Made by a program: the position numbers and the translations under genes. DNA of 64,000 nucleotides from Rheinheimera maricola. Lineage in GTDB: Bacteria > Pseudomonadota > Gammaproteobacteria > Enterobacterales > Alteromonadaceae. Where the stretch lies: the NCBI RefSeq assembly GCF_016918075.2, contig NZ_JAERPS020000001.1:620001-684000 (forward strand), in the 5' to 3' direction. The notes under the pieces are model-generated. The model did not search any database. It saw only the letters and a program-made list of their open reading frames with translations, and was not told where the DNA came from. Shown one piece after another: positions 36,510-45,087 of the stretch; position 1 is the stretch's first letter, and each line of letters starts with the position of its first letter.

Positions 36510-37877
36510 ATGAAACAAGCATTTAAGTCGATGTTAATTGCCGCAGCGGTGACTTTGTCAGCTAGTGTTGCTTTTAACGCAACCGCTAACACTGAGAAGT
36601 TAGATCAGTTGTTAGAGCAGTTAAAGAAAGAACGTACTGTTGAAGGCCGTGTTAACCAAGAACGTGAACGTGCTTTCCTGTCTGAGCGCTCAGATAAGCA
36701 AGCCTTATTAAACACAGCTAAAAAGCAGTTTACTGACGAAGAAAATCGCGGTAAGCGTTTGCAAAAAGAATATGCCGATAACGATATTTTGATTGGCCAG
36801 AAACAGCAAGAATTAGAAAGTGCTTTAGGCACCATGGGTGAGTTGTTTGGCGTTGTACGTCAATCGGCTAACCAGTCTATTGGTACCATCAGCAGCTCTA
36901 TCATCAGTGCACAGTATCCAGATCGCGATGTTCCACTGCGCTCTGTAGCCTCTGCCACTGAATTACCTACTTTAGGTGAGATGGAAGACCTGTGGATGGC
37001 ATTGCTGACTGAAATGACAGAGTCAGGCAAAATTGCTAAGTTTGATGCTGACGTGGTTAAGCTGGACGGTGGTGTTGAAACTAAGCGTGTTACTCGTTTT
37101 GGTACTTTCCACCTGACAACAGATTCAGAATATCTGATCCTGAACAATGACACTGATCAAATCCAGCCATTAGGCCGTCAGCCACAGTCAAAAATTCATG
37201 ACTCAGTAGCGGCTTACCACAACGCGAGCGGCGGTGAACTAACTGGCATTTACCTTGACCCAACTAAAGGCAATAGCTTACTGCGTCTTAACCAACAGCG
37301 TTCTACATTGTTTGAATACTATCAGGCAGGTGGACAAGTAGGTTATATCATTACTGCGGTATTCTTTATCGGTTTACTAATCGCGCTTGAGCGTATTATT
37401 ACACTGTCGCTGGTAGGTGGAAAAATCCGTGCTCAGTTGAAAAATCTGGCTAATCCATCAGAATCTAACCCACTGGGTCGTATTCTGCGTGTATACCACG
37501 AGAACAAGACTGCTGATGCGGAAAACCTTGAACTGAAACTTGATGAAGCTATCCTGCGCGAAACGCCGAAAGTTGAACGTGGTGTTGGTTTAATTAAATT
37601 ATTCTCTGCGGTTGCACCGTTGTTAGGTCTGTTAGGTACTGTTATCGGTATGATTTTAACATTCCAGCAAATTACCTTGTACGGAACGGGTGACCCTAAA
37701 CTGATGGCAGGCTCAATTTCTCTGGCGTTGGTAACAACGGCACAAGGTCTGATTGCTGCTATTCCATTACTGTTTGTTCACTCTATTGTGTCGTCAAAAG
37801 CCAAATCAATTCTGCACATTTTAGATGAGCAGGCGGCTGGCATTATTGCTGCGCACGCGGAGCAGGAGAAAGCCTAA
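36510..37877 (+). CDS. TtpC-like protein: periplasmic coiled coil fused to a MotA/TolQ/ExbB channel domain
   Basis: Protein of 455 residues. After a signal peptide (ending FNATA) comes a Gln/Glu/Lys-rich coiled coil (about 26-115) and a periplasmic domain to about 265. The last ~180 residues are a MotA/TolQ/ExbB domain with membrane segments at VGYIITAVFFIGLLIALE, VAPLLGLLGTVIGMILTF and LALVTTAQGLIAAIPLL. This architecture is that of TtpC, a component of TonB2 systems needed for iron-siderophore or other substrate uptake. It starts 6 bases after the DUF3450 gene, and its stop overlaps the exbB start (TAATG). Confidence 0.9.
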   Translation: MKQAFKSMLIAAAVTLSASVAFNATANTEKLDQLLEQLKKERTVEGRVNQERERAFLSERSDKQALLNTAKKQFTDEENRGKRLQKEYADNDILIGQKQQELESALGTMGELFGVVRQSANQSIGTISSSIISAQYPDRDVPLRSVASATELPTLGEMEDLWMALLTEMTESGKIAKFDADVVKLDGGVETKRVTRFGTFHLTTDSEYLILNNDTDQIQPLGRQPQSKIHDSVAAYHNASGGELTGIYLDPTKGNSLLRLNQQRSTLFEYYQAGGQVGYIITAVFFIGLLIALERIITLSLVGGKIRAQLKNLANPSESNPLGRILRVYHENKTADAENLELKLDEAILRETPKVERGVGLIKLFSAVAPLLGLLGTVIGMILTFQQITLYGTGDPKLMAGSISLALVTTAQGLIAAIPLLFVHSIVSSKAKSILHILDEQAAGIIAAHAEQEKA

Positions 37878-38404
37878 TGATACTCCAGCTAGTAGAGCTG
37901 TGGGAATCTGTTCAGGATTTTATCCATACCGGTGGCAACGTATTGTACGTTGTCGCCCTGGTACTCTTCATCATGTGGTTTTTGATGATAGAGCGCTACT
38001 GGTTTCTCAAGACAGAATATCCGAAGTTGAAAAAGGATATTATTGCCCGTTGGGATGCTAGAGCTGATACCACATCATGGTATGCGCATAAAATCCGTGA
38101 TTGCTGGATTTCCGAGGCTGCAGATAAATTAGATCAGCGTATGCTGCTCATTAAAACCTTGGTTGCACTGTGCCCATTAGTGGGATTGCTGGGAACCGTT
38201 ACAGGTATGATCGCTGTGTTTGATATTATGGCAACACAGGGAACCGGTAACCCAAGAACCATGGCAACAGGTATCTCAATGGCGACTATTCCGACGATGT
38301 CAGGTTTGGTTGCAGCGATATCAGGTGTATTTTTCAGTGCGCGGTTAGACGTACAGGTGAAGCGCGAAAAAGCGAGCCTGGCCGATAGTCTGCCGCATCA
38401 TTAA
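37877..38404 (+). CDS. exbB: ExbB, TonB-system proton channel
   Basis: Inner-membrane protein of 175 residues, MotA/TolQ/ExbB family. Three membrane segments are visible: VLYVVALVLFIMWFLMIERY, the LCPLVGLLGTVTGMIAVFD segment and IPTMSGLVAAISGVFFSA. With ExbD it forms the proton channel that drives TonB. It overlaps the ttpC-like gene by one base and precedes exbD by 12 bases. It is shorter than E. coli ExbB (244), as is usual for the TonB2-type ExbB. Confidence 0.94.
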   Translation: MILQLVELWESVQDFIHTGGNVLYVVALVLFIMWFLMIERYWFLKTEYPKLKKDIIARWDARADTTSWYAHKIRDCWISEAADKLDQRMLLIKTLVALCPLVGLLGTVTGMIAVFDIMATQGTGNPRTMATGISMATIPTMSGLVAAISGVFFSARLDVQVKREKASLADSLPHH

Positions 38405-38416
38405 AGAGAGTTTTTT

Positions 38417-38821
38417 ATGGCCCGCAAACGTATTCGCGAAGCTGAAACGGCAGAGATCGATATAACGCCGATGATGGATATCGTTTTCATCATGCTGATC
38501 TTCTTCATCGTAACCACTTCTTTTGTGAAGGAAGCCGGTATTGATGTTAATAAACCAGAGGCTGCTCAAGCGCAGAAAAAGCCTAGCGCAACCATCTTTA
38601 TTGCTATCCGTGCAAACGGTGAAATATGGATGGATAAGCGCGCGGTAGATGTTGAGCGGGTATCTGCTAACATCGAACGCTTAAGAGCAGAATCACCAAC
38701 AGACACCATTATTGTGCAGGCAGATAAAGAAGCTAAGCACGGTATCGTAATGGAAGTCATGGATCAGATTAAAGCAGCTGATCCGACGTTGGTGATTAGT
38801 ATAGCCGGGGAGACTAAGTAA
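38417..38821 (+). CDS. exbD: ExbD, TonB-system energising protein
   Basis: Protein of 134 residues with a single N-terminal membrane segment (DIVFIMLIFFIVTTSF). The conserved membrane Asp that carries protons is in TPMMDIVF (D21). A periplasmic domain follows, with the usual IFIAIRANGEIWMD and VSANIERLRAESPTDTI. It works with ExbB to energise TonB. It sits between exbB and tonB, 2 bases before the tonB start. Confidence 0.95.
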   Translation: MARKRIREAETAEIDITPMMDIVFIMLIFFIVTTSFVKEAGIDVNKPEAAQAQKKPSATIFIAIRANGEIWMDKRAVDVERVSANIERLRAESPTDTIIVQADKEAKHGIVMEVMDQIKAADPTLVISIAGETK

Positions 38822-38823
38822 TT

Positions 38824-39441
38824 ATGGTACGTTTCCTAACATCGTTGATAATCGGTGGTGTGGTAACGTTTCTGTTGTTTTTAATGATGGCCACTTTGCT
38901 GCAATCCAGTGGAAAGCGTGAAGTGAAAGAGCAAGAGCGTATTGTTATAGAAATTAACACTACGCCGCCAGACTCAGAAACGCAGACGCGGCGGCCACCA
39001 CCGCCACCACCACCACCGCCACCGGCGCAACCACCAAAGGCGCCGCAACCTGAGCCTGAAACAGCAAACGCTGCGGGTGCCATTGGTTTTAATATGCCAG
39101 GCCTGGATTTAGGTGCAGGATCAGGCGGATTAGGTGACCCTTCCGGCATGATGCGCGATGGCGATGCTACTCCAATCGTACGTATTGAACCGCGGTATCC
39201 GGTTCAGGCGGCACGTGACGGCTTGCAAGGATGGGTTAAGTTGCGCTTCAGTATTATGGAAGATGGCAGCGTTGATGAAGTTGAAGTCATTGAAGCTGAG
39301 CCGCGCCGGGTGTTTGACCGGGAAGCTATTCGCGCGCTTCGCCGTTGGAAATATAGCCCTAAAGTGGTAGATGGTAAGCCAATGAAGCAGACGGGCCAAC
39401 AAGTTCAACTAGACTTTACGCTTGATATGGCAGGGGGTTAA
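38824..39441 (+). CDS. tonB: TonB energy transducer
   Basis: Protein of 205 residues with an N-terminal membrane anchor (about 4-25), a proline-rich linker (residues about 58-80, a run of ten prolines followed by AQPPKAPQPEPE) and a TonB_C domain: PIVRIEPRYPVQAARDGLQG, KLRFSIMEDGSVDEV, REAIRALRRWKYSPKVV. It transmits proton-motive energy to outer-membrane receptors. It is short for a TonB, as is typical of TonB2-type proteins paired with TtpC. The next gene begins 2 bases after its stop. Confidence 0.95.
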   Translation: MVRFLTSLIIGGVVTFLLFLMMATLLQSSGKREVKEQERIVIEINTTPPDSETQTRRPPPPPPPPPPAQPPKAPQPEPETANAAGAIGFNMPGLDLGAGSGGLGDPSGMMRDGDATPIVRIEPRYPVQAARDGLQGWVKLRFSIMEDGSVDEVEVIEAEPRRVFDREAIRALRRWKYSPKVVDGKPMKQTGQQVQLDFTLDMAGG

Positions 39442-39442
39442 T

Positions 39443-40702
39443 ATGAAAAAGTTGAAAAAACTTACCTCAGCTTTGGTTGTTGCAACAGCGTTGGGTGTGT
39501 GTGCTGCACCTGTTTTAGCTGCTGTACAACCTAACATGGCCAAAGTGGAAGAACGTAAGGCACGTAAAACGCAAATCGTTGGCGAACGTGTTGGTAAAGT
39601 TCTGGTTAAAGCTTTCGAGCTGTATAACCAGGATTTAGTTGACGAAGCTATAGCTGAGCTGCTTGAAGTTAAGTCGAATAATGAATTTGACACCGCAACG
39701 TTAAACCGGTTTTTAGGTAACTTATACGCCACCAAAGACGAGAAGCAGTCGATTAAGTATCTGACACTTGCAGTTGCACCTGACTTATTGTCATTTGGTG
39801 ATCAGTCAACGTCGATGAAACTGTTAGCTGATATGTTATTGCAAGATAAGCAGTATCAGAAAGCTGTTAAAGCCTATGAAGATTGGATCCGCTTTACCGG
39901 TGAGCAGAATGCTGACGCTTACATGCGTATTGCTAATGCATACTACTTGATGGAACAGCATGCCAAAGTTATTGCTCCGGCTGATGACGCAATTCGGTTT
40001 TCGCCGAAGCCTATTGAAGGCCCTTACCAGCTAAAAATGGCCGCTTACTATGATCTTAAGCAATACAAAGAGCTAGTAGCTGTTGTTGAAACTATGGTAC
40101 AGCTGTTCCCTGAGAATAAGCAGTTCTGGGTTTACTTAGGTAATTTTTATACGCTGACTGAGGAATACGGTAAGGCGTTATCAACGCTGCAGCTTGCATA
40201 TTCACAAGGCTACCTGGAAAAGGACTCTGAAGTAAGGATGTTGGCACAGATGTACGCCAATAATAATATTCCTTACAAAGCAGCAGTTACCATGGAGAAG
40301 CATGTAAAAAGTGGCTTAGTAAAGCGTGATAAAACGAATCTGACGTTTATCGCGTCAAATTACCAAGCCGCTAGAGAGTTTGCAAAAGCTGCCGATTACT
40401 ACGGTGAGCTGGCTAAGTTGACTAATGATGCCGATGCTTATCGTCGTCAGGGTTCGGCTTATTCAGCAGTACAAAAGTATAACGAAGCGATTGCTGCTTA
40501 TGATAAGTCATTGTCGTTAAATGTTGATAAGCCAAGTGGTGTTTATATGAGCCTGGTAGATGCTTATTTCTATCAGAAGAAATATAAAGAGGCCTTTGCT
40601 GCATTAATGAATGCGAAGAAAGACCCGTCTATGGCACGTCAGGTGCGTAGCTGGGAGTCGTATATCAGAGATAAAGCAAAACAAAAAGGCATTAGCCTGT
40701 AA
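39443..40702 (+). CDS. TPR-repeat periplasmic protein of the TonB operon
   Basis: Secreted protein of 419 residues with a signal peptide ending VLAAVQPN-type (start MKKLKKLTSALVVATALG). The mature part is composed of tetratricopeptide repeats, seen for example as QKAVKAYEDWIRFTGEQNAD, PYKAAVTMEKHVKSGL and YNEAIAAYDKSLSLNVDKP. Such a TPR gene is the usual last member of TonB2-type operons (DUF3450, ttpC, exbB, exbD, tonB, TPR). Its partner is unknown. ATG 39443 is preferred over the upstream start in the open frame because AGGGGGTTAAT precedes it directly. A strong terminator follows. Confidence 0.9.
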   Translation: MKKLKKLTSALVVATALGVCAAPVLAAVQPNMAKVEERKARKTQIVGERVGKVLVKAFELYNQDLVDEAIAELLEVKSNNEFDTATLNRFLGNLYATKDEKQSIKYLTLAVAPDLLSFGDQSTSMKLLADMLLQDKQYQKAVKAYEDWIRFTGEQNADAYMRIANAYYLMEQHAKVIAPADDAIRFSPKPIEGPYQLKMAAYYDLKQYKELVAVVETMVQLFPENKQFWVYLGNFYTLTEEYGKALSTLQLAYSQGYLEKDSEVRMLAQMYANNNIPYKAAVTMEKHVKSGLVKRDKTNLTFIASNYQAAREFAKAADYYGELAKLTNDADAYRRQGSAYSAVQKYNEAIAAYDKSLSLNVDKPSGVYMSLVDAYFYQKKYKEAFAALMNAKKDPSMARQVRSWESYIRDKAKQKGISL

Positions 40703-40735
40703 AAAAAACCCCACGTCTGTGGGGTTTTTTATTTT
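40703..40735. terminator. Bidirectional terminator between the TonB operon and prsR
   Basis: AAACCCCAC-GTCT-GTGGGGTTTTTT with A- and T-runs on both sides, directly after the TPR gene stop and 6 bases before the prsR stop on the minus strand. Confidence 0.95.
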
Positions 40736-40740
40736 ACTAT

Positions 40741-42099
40741 CTAGTTTTCTGTTTCGGTATTACGTAAGTCATGTAAGCGATACTTATCGATTAGCGCATA
40801 AAGTGTAGGCCTTGTAATACCGAGCAAATCTGAGGTCTTAGACAAATTTCCATTTGCCACAGTATAGGCGTGTCTAATGGCCTGAGTCTCGGCTTGCTCC
40901 CTTACTTTACGCAGCGTAGTGGTTTTTAACGCATCAACGGCTTTTAAGCCCAAATCTTCAGCTGTAATAAGCTTGCTGTCTGCCAGAATAACAGCGGATT
41001 TAAGTTTGTTTTGTAGCTCTCTAATATTACCTGGCCATGCATGTTGCAGCATTGCTTGCATGGCACAGTCTGAAAAACCTTGAACCTGAGTACCAAACTC
41101 GTTGTTGAATTTGCTTAATAGTGCTTTGGCAATCACGATGATATCGTGGCCACGCTGCCTTAATGGCGGGATAGCCAGAGTAATTTCACTAATGCGGTAG
41201 TACAAATCTTCACGAAAACTCTGTGCTGCAACCATCTCTGCCAGGTTTCGGTGTGTAGCACAGATCACTCTGACATCAACTTCTATTTCCTGGCGACCAC
41301 CAACACGTTCTATCACCCTCTCTTGTAAAAAACGCAGCATTTTAGCCTGTAGGCTAAGTGGCATATCTCCAATTTCGTCGAGTAACAAGGTGCCACCATT
41401 GGCACATTCAATCTTTCCCAGGGTCGTTTTGTTGGCACCGGTAAAAGCGCCTTTTTCGTAGCCAAACAGTTCGCTTTCCAATAAGTTTTCCGGAATAGAG
41501 GCACAGTTTATTGCCACAAAGGGTTTGTTGACCCTCGGGCTTTGACGGTGAATTGACCTGGCAAATACCTCTTTCCCAGTGCCGCTGTCGCCTAACAATA
41601 ATGTAGTGATTTCAGTTGGCGCAATTTTCTCAACAGTTCGGCATGCACGTAATATAGCGTCGCTGTTACCGATAATATCGTTATTAGATATGCTGGATGC
41701 CTTTAGTGCACGGTTTTCAGCTTCTAACTGGCTTAACTTAAACGCCCTGGCCAAAATGATATTTAATACCTCGACATCTATTGGTTTTTGATAGTAATCA
41801 TAGGCACCAAGAGATACGGATTTAATGGCGTGGTCATTATCAGTGCTACCGGTAATAACGATCACTTTACACTGTGGTTGAATGGCCAGAATCTCACTGA
41901 GACAGGCCAGACCTTCACTGGCATTGGCTGGATCTGGTGGCAGGCCTAAATCCAGCGTGACAACATCTGGTTCATAACGTCTTAACTGAGTAAGAGCGGA
42001 TGCCCTGTCCTGAGCAAATACCAGCTCATAATCAGGGAAGCTCCATTTAAGCTGCTTTTGGATGCCAATATCATCTTCTATGACCAAAACGGTCTTCAT
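40741..42099 (-). CDS. prsR: PrsR, sigma-54-dependent response regulator of the PEP-CTERM/exopolysaccharide type
   Basis: NtrC-type regulator of 452 residues. The receiver domain has the acidic pair VLVIEDDIGIQK and the phosphoacceptor Asp in VVTLDLGLPP. The AAA+ domain has the Walker A GDSGTGKE, the sigma-54 contact loop GAFTGANKT and the arginine-rich region GGRQEIEVDVRVICATH. The last ~45 residues are a Fis-type helix-turn-helix ending LGITRPTLYALIDKYRL. It is adjacent to and just downstream of its kinase gene prsK. PrsR-type regulators control genes of the PEP-CTERM/exosortase system, but no such target lies in this window. Confidence 0.9.
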   Translation of the reverse strand: MKTVLVIEDDIGIQKQLKWSFPDYELVFAQDRASALTQLRRYEPDVVTLDLGLPPDPANASEGLACLSEILAIQPQCKVIVITGSTDNDHAIKSVSLGAYDYYQKPIDVEVLNIILARAFKLSQLEAENRALKASSISNNDIIGNSDAILRACRTVEKIAPTEITTLLLGDSGTGKEVFARSIHRQSPRVNKPFVAINCASIPENLLESELFGYEKGAFTGANKTTLGKIECANGGTLLLDEIGDMPLSLQAKMLRFLQERVIERVGGRQEIEVDVRVICATHRNLAEMVAAQSFREDLYYRISEITLAIPPLRQRGHDIIVIAKALLSKFNNEFGTQVQGFSDCAMQAMLQHAWPGNIRELQNKLKSAVILADSKLITAEDLGLKAVDALKTTTLRKVREQAETQAIRHAYTVANGNLSKTSDLLGITRPTLYALIDKYRLHDLRNTETEN

Positions 42100-42133
42100 A
42101 TAACAGTCCTTGTATTTACTTCAATAAACATGG

Positions 42134-44161
42134 CTAGTGTAAAGGAAGAACTAATGTAAAGGTAGTTCCGATACCTTCCTTACTGCTGACCATTAACTGG
42201 CCTTCATGTTGCTTTGCAAAGTGTAGCGCATCATAAGCGCCAATGCCCATGCCGGCGTTACCTTTGGTTGAATCAAACGGTTTAAATAACCGTTGTTGTA
42301 TAAATTCTTCCGACATACCACAACCGGAGTCGTTTATCTGAACAATTAGGTTATGTTCGTCAGTAGTAATATCAATTTTTATGGTACCGGTATCAGCAGT
42401 AGCATGTTGCGCATTGTCGATGAGATGAAATAGCACACTGGCAAAGCGCTCTTTATCGACAGACAACTGACCATCGTTGCTAATATTCAGTACAGGCGTG
42501 GGGGATTTTGAGGCACAGCGCTGTGTAACTACTTCTGTGACTACAGCTGCGGCGGTAAATACCGAGTTATTTGCCGCGGCAATTTGTTTGTTACTAAGCT
42601 GCGAGAGCATATTTTCCAGACGTTTTTGCATTGCCGCCAGAGTTTCAAAACTATCATCTATGAATTCCGGGTTACGCCGGTGTTTAATGCTATTTGTCAG
42701 TAAAAGGTCAATTTGTGCTTTAACATTTTTCAGGTCATGCACGATAAATGCAGACATTCGGCTGAATGCGACAAACTGAGCGTTTTCACTAAGCTGCTCG
42801 CTGGTTTGCATCAATAATAAATAACTGGATATTTGTTCTGACACCAGCATTAAATAGTCGCGTAGCTCCCAATTAAGATGCTGCCGGTCAACATCTGGCG
42901 CATTCATCAGGCAAAGGCCCCAAAGTAAGGTATCGGAATAGATCGGCACGATAAGTTGTATGTCGATGTTATTCAGTTGGTGCTGTTGGCTAAATGGGTC
43001 TTTGTTATCAGACAGATCGACAATCCAGTGTTTTGCTTCAAACTGTTGCACATAATGCTTCAGCAACACTAGTTCATCAGGGTTAAGTTTCCCCCGACCT
43101 ATGATTGCCAACTGATTAAAGTTTTTTTGCTCATCGAGTTGTATCAGACAGCCACGCTGGTAACCAATAGCATTGAGCCAGGCATACAGAACGGTTTGGT
43201 ATTGCTCGGTTTTACTCAAGTCTATTAGCTTTAATTGCCTGGTGAGTTCGAGCCACTTTTGCCGGTAATCGAATTTGTTTGCGAAAAAGTGTTTTTCAAT
43301 AAACACTTTTAGCCTTCGTCTTACCGCGCCAGATAGCAGTAATATTGCCAGCATTGCAAAGCCAAGTACCCAGAAGGCTGTCTGCAATAAATTAGACCAG
43401 TTGCCACCAATATAACGAATATAAAAGCCGGCAACGGCAATAAGACAGAGGTAACACCCCGCAGCAAGCACCAGCGAGCTTTGTAATACAATATCCCTGG
43501 AAACATATACGTTTATCCCCCAGGCCTGAACACGACGCACAGAGATAATTAGCAGCGGAATTATACCGGCATACACAAACCCTCTGGCAGACCACAGTTG
43601 GTTATCTACCTGACCAAACATGGCTGATTCGGCTAATAAGACGAAGTCAAACAGCGCACATACTGTAATACCTAAGACCAGCGGTTTATATTGCCAGCGT
43701 TCGGCAGCTGCTCTGCGGTAAATAGCCTCAAGTAGTGATAGCTGTAATATGCAAATAGCCAGGCTGCCGGTAAAAATAAGATTGGTAGACAGCAACTGAA
43801 AAACACATAGTGCCGTCCAGCCGGACATTACCACTATGAGCAGCTGCACTGAGCCCTTTTGCAGTAATTGCCATAAGGTTTGTTGCGCATTTCCTAATGC
43901 GGATAATAGAAATAGCAATAAGAGCAGGTTTCTACCAAGCTCAAGCGATATGGATAATGTTGAACTATAGGGTGCGACAGCTGTAAATATGTAATACCCG
44001 GCCCAAATTGTATTGAGTAAAGACCAGGAAAGTAGCAAGGATTTAGGTAAGTTTTTAACTCTGGTCGCTAACGTTAGCAGGAAAAAAAACAAGTTTGCGA
44101 TGCAAGCCAGGCCAAAGCCAATCTTATCCACTGCGAGTTCTGTAAGAAAATCCATCTGCAT
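42134..44161 (-). CDS. prsK: PrsK, PEP-CTERM-system histidine kinase
   Basis: Membrane histidine kinase of 675 residues. The N terminus carries about eight to ten hydrophobic segments (up to about residue 290), followed by a GAF-like region and a kinase core with the His in VHDLKNVKAQ and the ATP-binding motifs VLFHLIDNAQHAT, INDSGCGMSEEF and MGIGAYDALHFAKQHEG. This fits PrsK of the XrtA/PEP-CTERM type. It lies 34 bases upstream of prsR and the pair should act together. The start is not certain; MQMDF at 44161 has only a weak ribosome binding site. Confidence 0.88.
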   Translation of the reverse strand: MQMDFLTELAVDKIGFGLACIANLFFFLLTLATRVKNLPKSLLLSWSLLNTIWAGYYIFTAVAPYSSTLSISLELGRNLLLLLFLLSALGNAQQTLWQLLQKGSVQLLIVVMSGWTALCVFQLLSTNLIFTGSLAICILQLSLLEAIYRRAAAERWQYKPLVLGITVCALFDFVLLAESAMFGQVDNQLWSARGFVYAGIIPLLIISVRRVQAWGINVYVSRDIVLQSSLVLAAGCYLCLIAVAGFYIRYIGGNWSNLLQTAFWVLGFAMLAILLLSGAVRRRLKVFIEKHFFANKFDYRQKWLELTRQLKLIDLSKTEQYQTVLYAWLNAIGYQRGCLIQLDEQKNFNQLAIIGRGKLNPDELVLLKHYVQQFEAKHWIVDLSDNKDPFSQQHQLNNIDIQLIVPIYSDTLLWGLCLMNAPDVDRQHLNWELRDYLMLVSEQISSYLLLMQTSEQLSENAQFVAFSRMSAFIVHDLKNVKAQIDLLLTNSIKHRRNPEFIDDSFETLAAMQKRLENMLSQLSNKQIAAANNSVFTAAAVVTEVVTQRCASKSPTPVLNISNDGQLSVDKERFASVLFHLIDNAQHATADTGTIKIDITTDEHNLIVQINDSGCGMSEEFIQQRLFKPFDSTKGNAGMGIGAYDALHFAKQHEGQLMVSSKEGIGTTFTLVLPLH

Positions 44162-44207
44162 TAATTAGTCAGTCCAGGCTGTATTTGCTAAAAACGGTAG
44201 GCATAGA

Positions 44208-44948
44208 TCATTGCGCCAACAACGGCAGTAATGCCTGCACAGGGATGGCATAGGTAATACCACTGGGATCGCTTAGCACGGCTTCTCGAGTGGATTTAAT
44301 ATACACCTTATTGATGATACCGATGACTTCAGCCGTTGCTGCATTAAATAATGGGCTGCCACTGTTGCCGGGGTATGCAGTGGCATCAAGTTGGTACACT
44401 AAAAATGGCTGGCGTAATTTTCGCAGTGCTGCCGCTTGCAACTGACTGGCATGATCAACCGGAATCGCCACCGGCGTTAAAGCTGCGATAATGCCTCTAT
44501 GTGTGGCAGGGTAAAGGCCAAGCACTGAGGTAATTGGAAAGCCGGTAAAGGCAATCTCTGTGCCTTCGGCAACCGCTTCGGGCTGTGCCAGTGTGACTGC
44601 AGGCAATTTGCTTTGGATGTTTAGTACGGCCAAATCATATGCGGGTTCAATTTTAGTATTGATTATCTTATGCATGGTGACACTTTCGGCACTGCCTGAC
44701 ATCACCACGTAACTTTCGTTACGCTCTACATTCAGTGCTGCAGCGATAACATGATGGTTGGTTACTATTCTATTTCCTTCAGCCACCGCAAAGCCGGTAC
44801 CGATTAACCTGACTCTGGGCGATGCCAGTGGACTAAATATACCAATAGCAACAATAGAGGGTTTTATTTTGCTAATACTGTCTTGTAATGTGGCGTGTAG
44901 CAAGGTGCTGTACATCAGCATAAAAACACACAATATCGCTTTATACAT
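44208..44948 (-). CDS. Secreted trypsin-like serine protease
   Basis: Protein of 246 residues with a signal peptide (MYKAILCVFMLMYSTLLHA). The catalytic triad of the trypsin fold is visible: His in TNHHVIAAA, Asp in AYDLAVLNI and Ser in YPGNSGSPLFN. No PDZ domain follows, so it is not a DegP/DegQ protease. The start at the ATG at 44946-44948 is preferred over one 24 bases further up because it gives a typical signal peptide; the ribosome binding site is weak. It lies on the same strand as prsK, upstream, and may belong to the same unit. The substrate is unknown. Confidence 0.82.
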   Translation of the reverse strand: MYKAILCVFMLMYSTLLHATLQDSISKIKPSIVAIGIFSPLASPRVRLIGTGFAVAEGNRIVTNHHVIAAALNVERNESYVVMSGSAESVTMHKIINTKIEPAYDLAVLNIQSKLPAVTLAQPEAVAEGTEIAFTGFPITSVLGLYPATHRGIIAALTPVAIPVDHASQLQAAALRKLRQPFLVYQLDATAYPGNSGSPLFNAATAEVIGIINKVYIKSTREAVLSDPSGITYAIPVQALLPLLAQ

Positions 44949-45087
44949 GAATGAGATATTCCCTATCCACATTATTGTTTTCAGGTTTTATACTAGCTTA
45001 ATTAGTCTTAAATAGCTGCAGTGTTCTGTGGCAACTGACGGATTTTCCTCCATACTGTCAGAGTCGTAATGGTACAAAGGACCTGTC

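Noticed and set aside
38985-39030. A CCA/CCG-rich simple repeat
   Set aside because: It encodes the proline-rich linker of TonB in frame, so it is coding sequence and not a mobile or CRISPR repeat.
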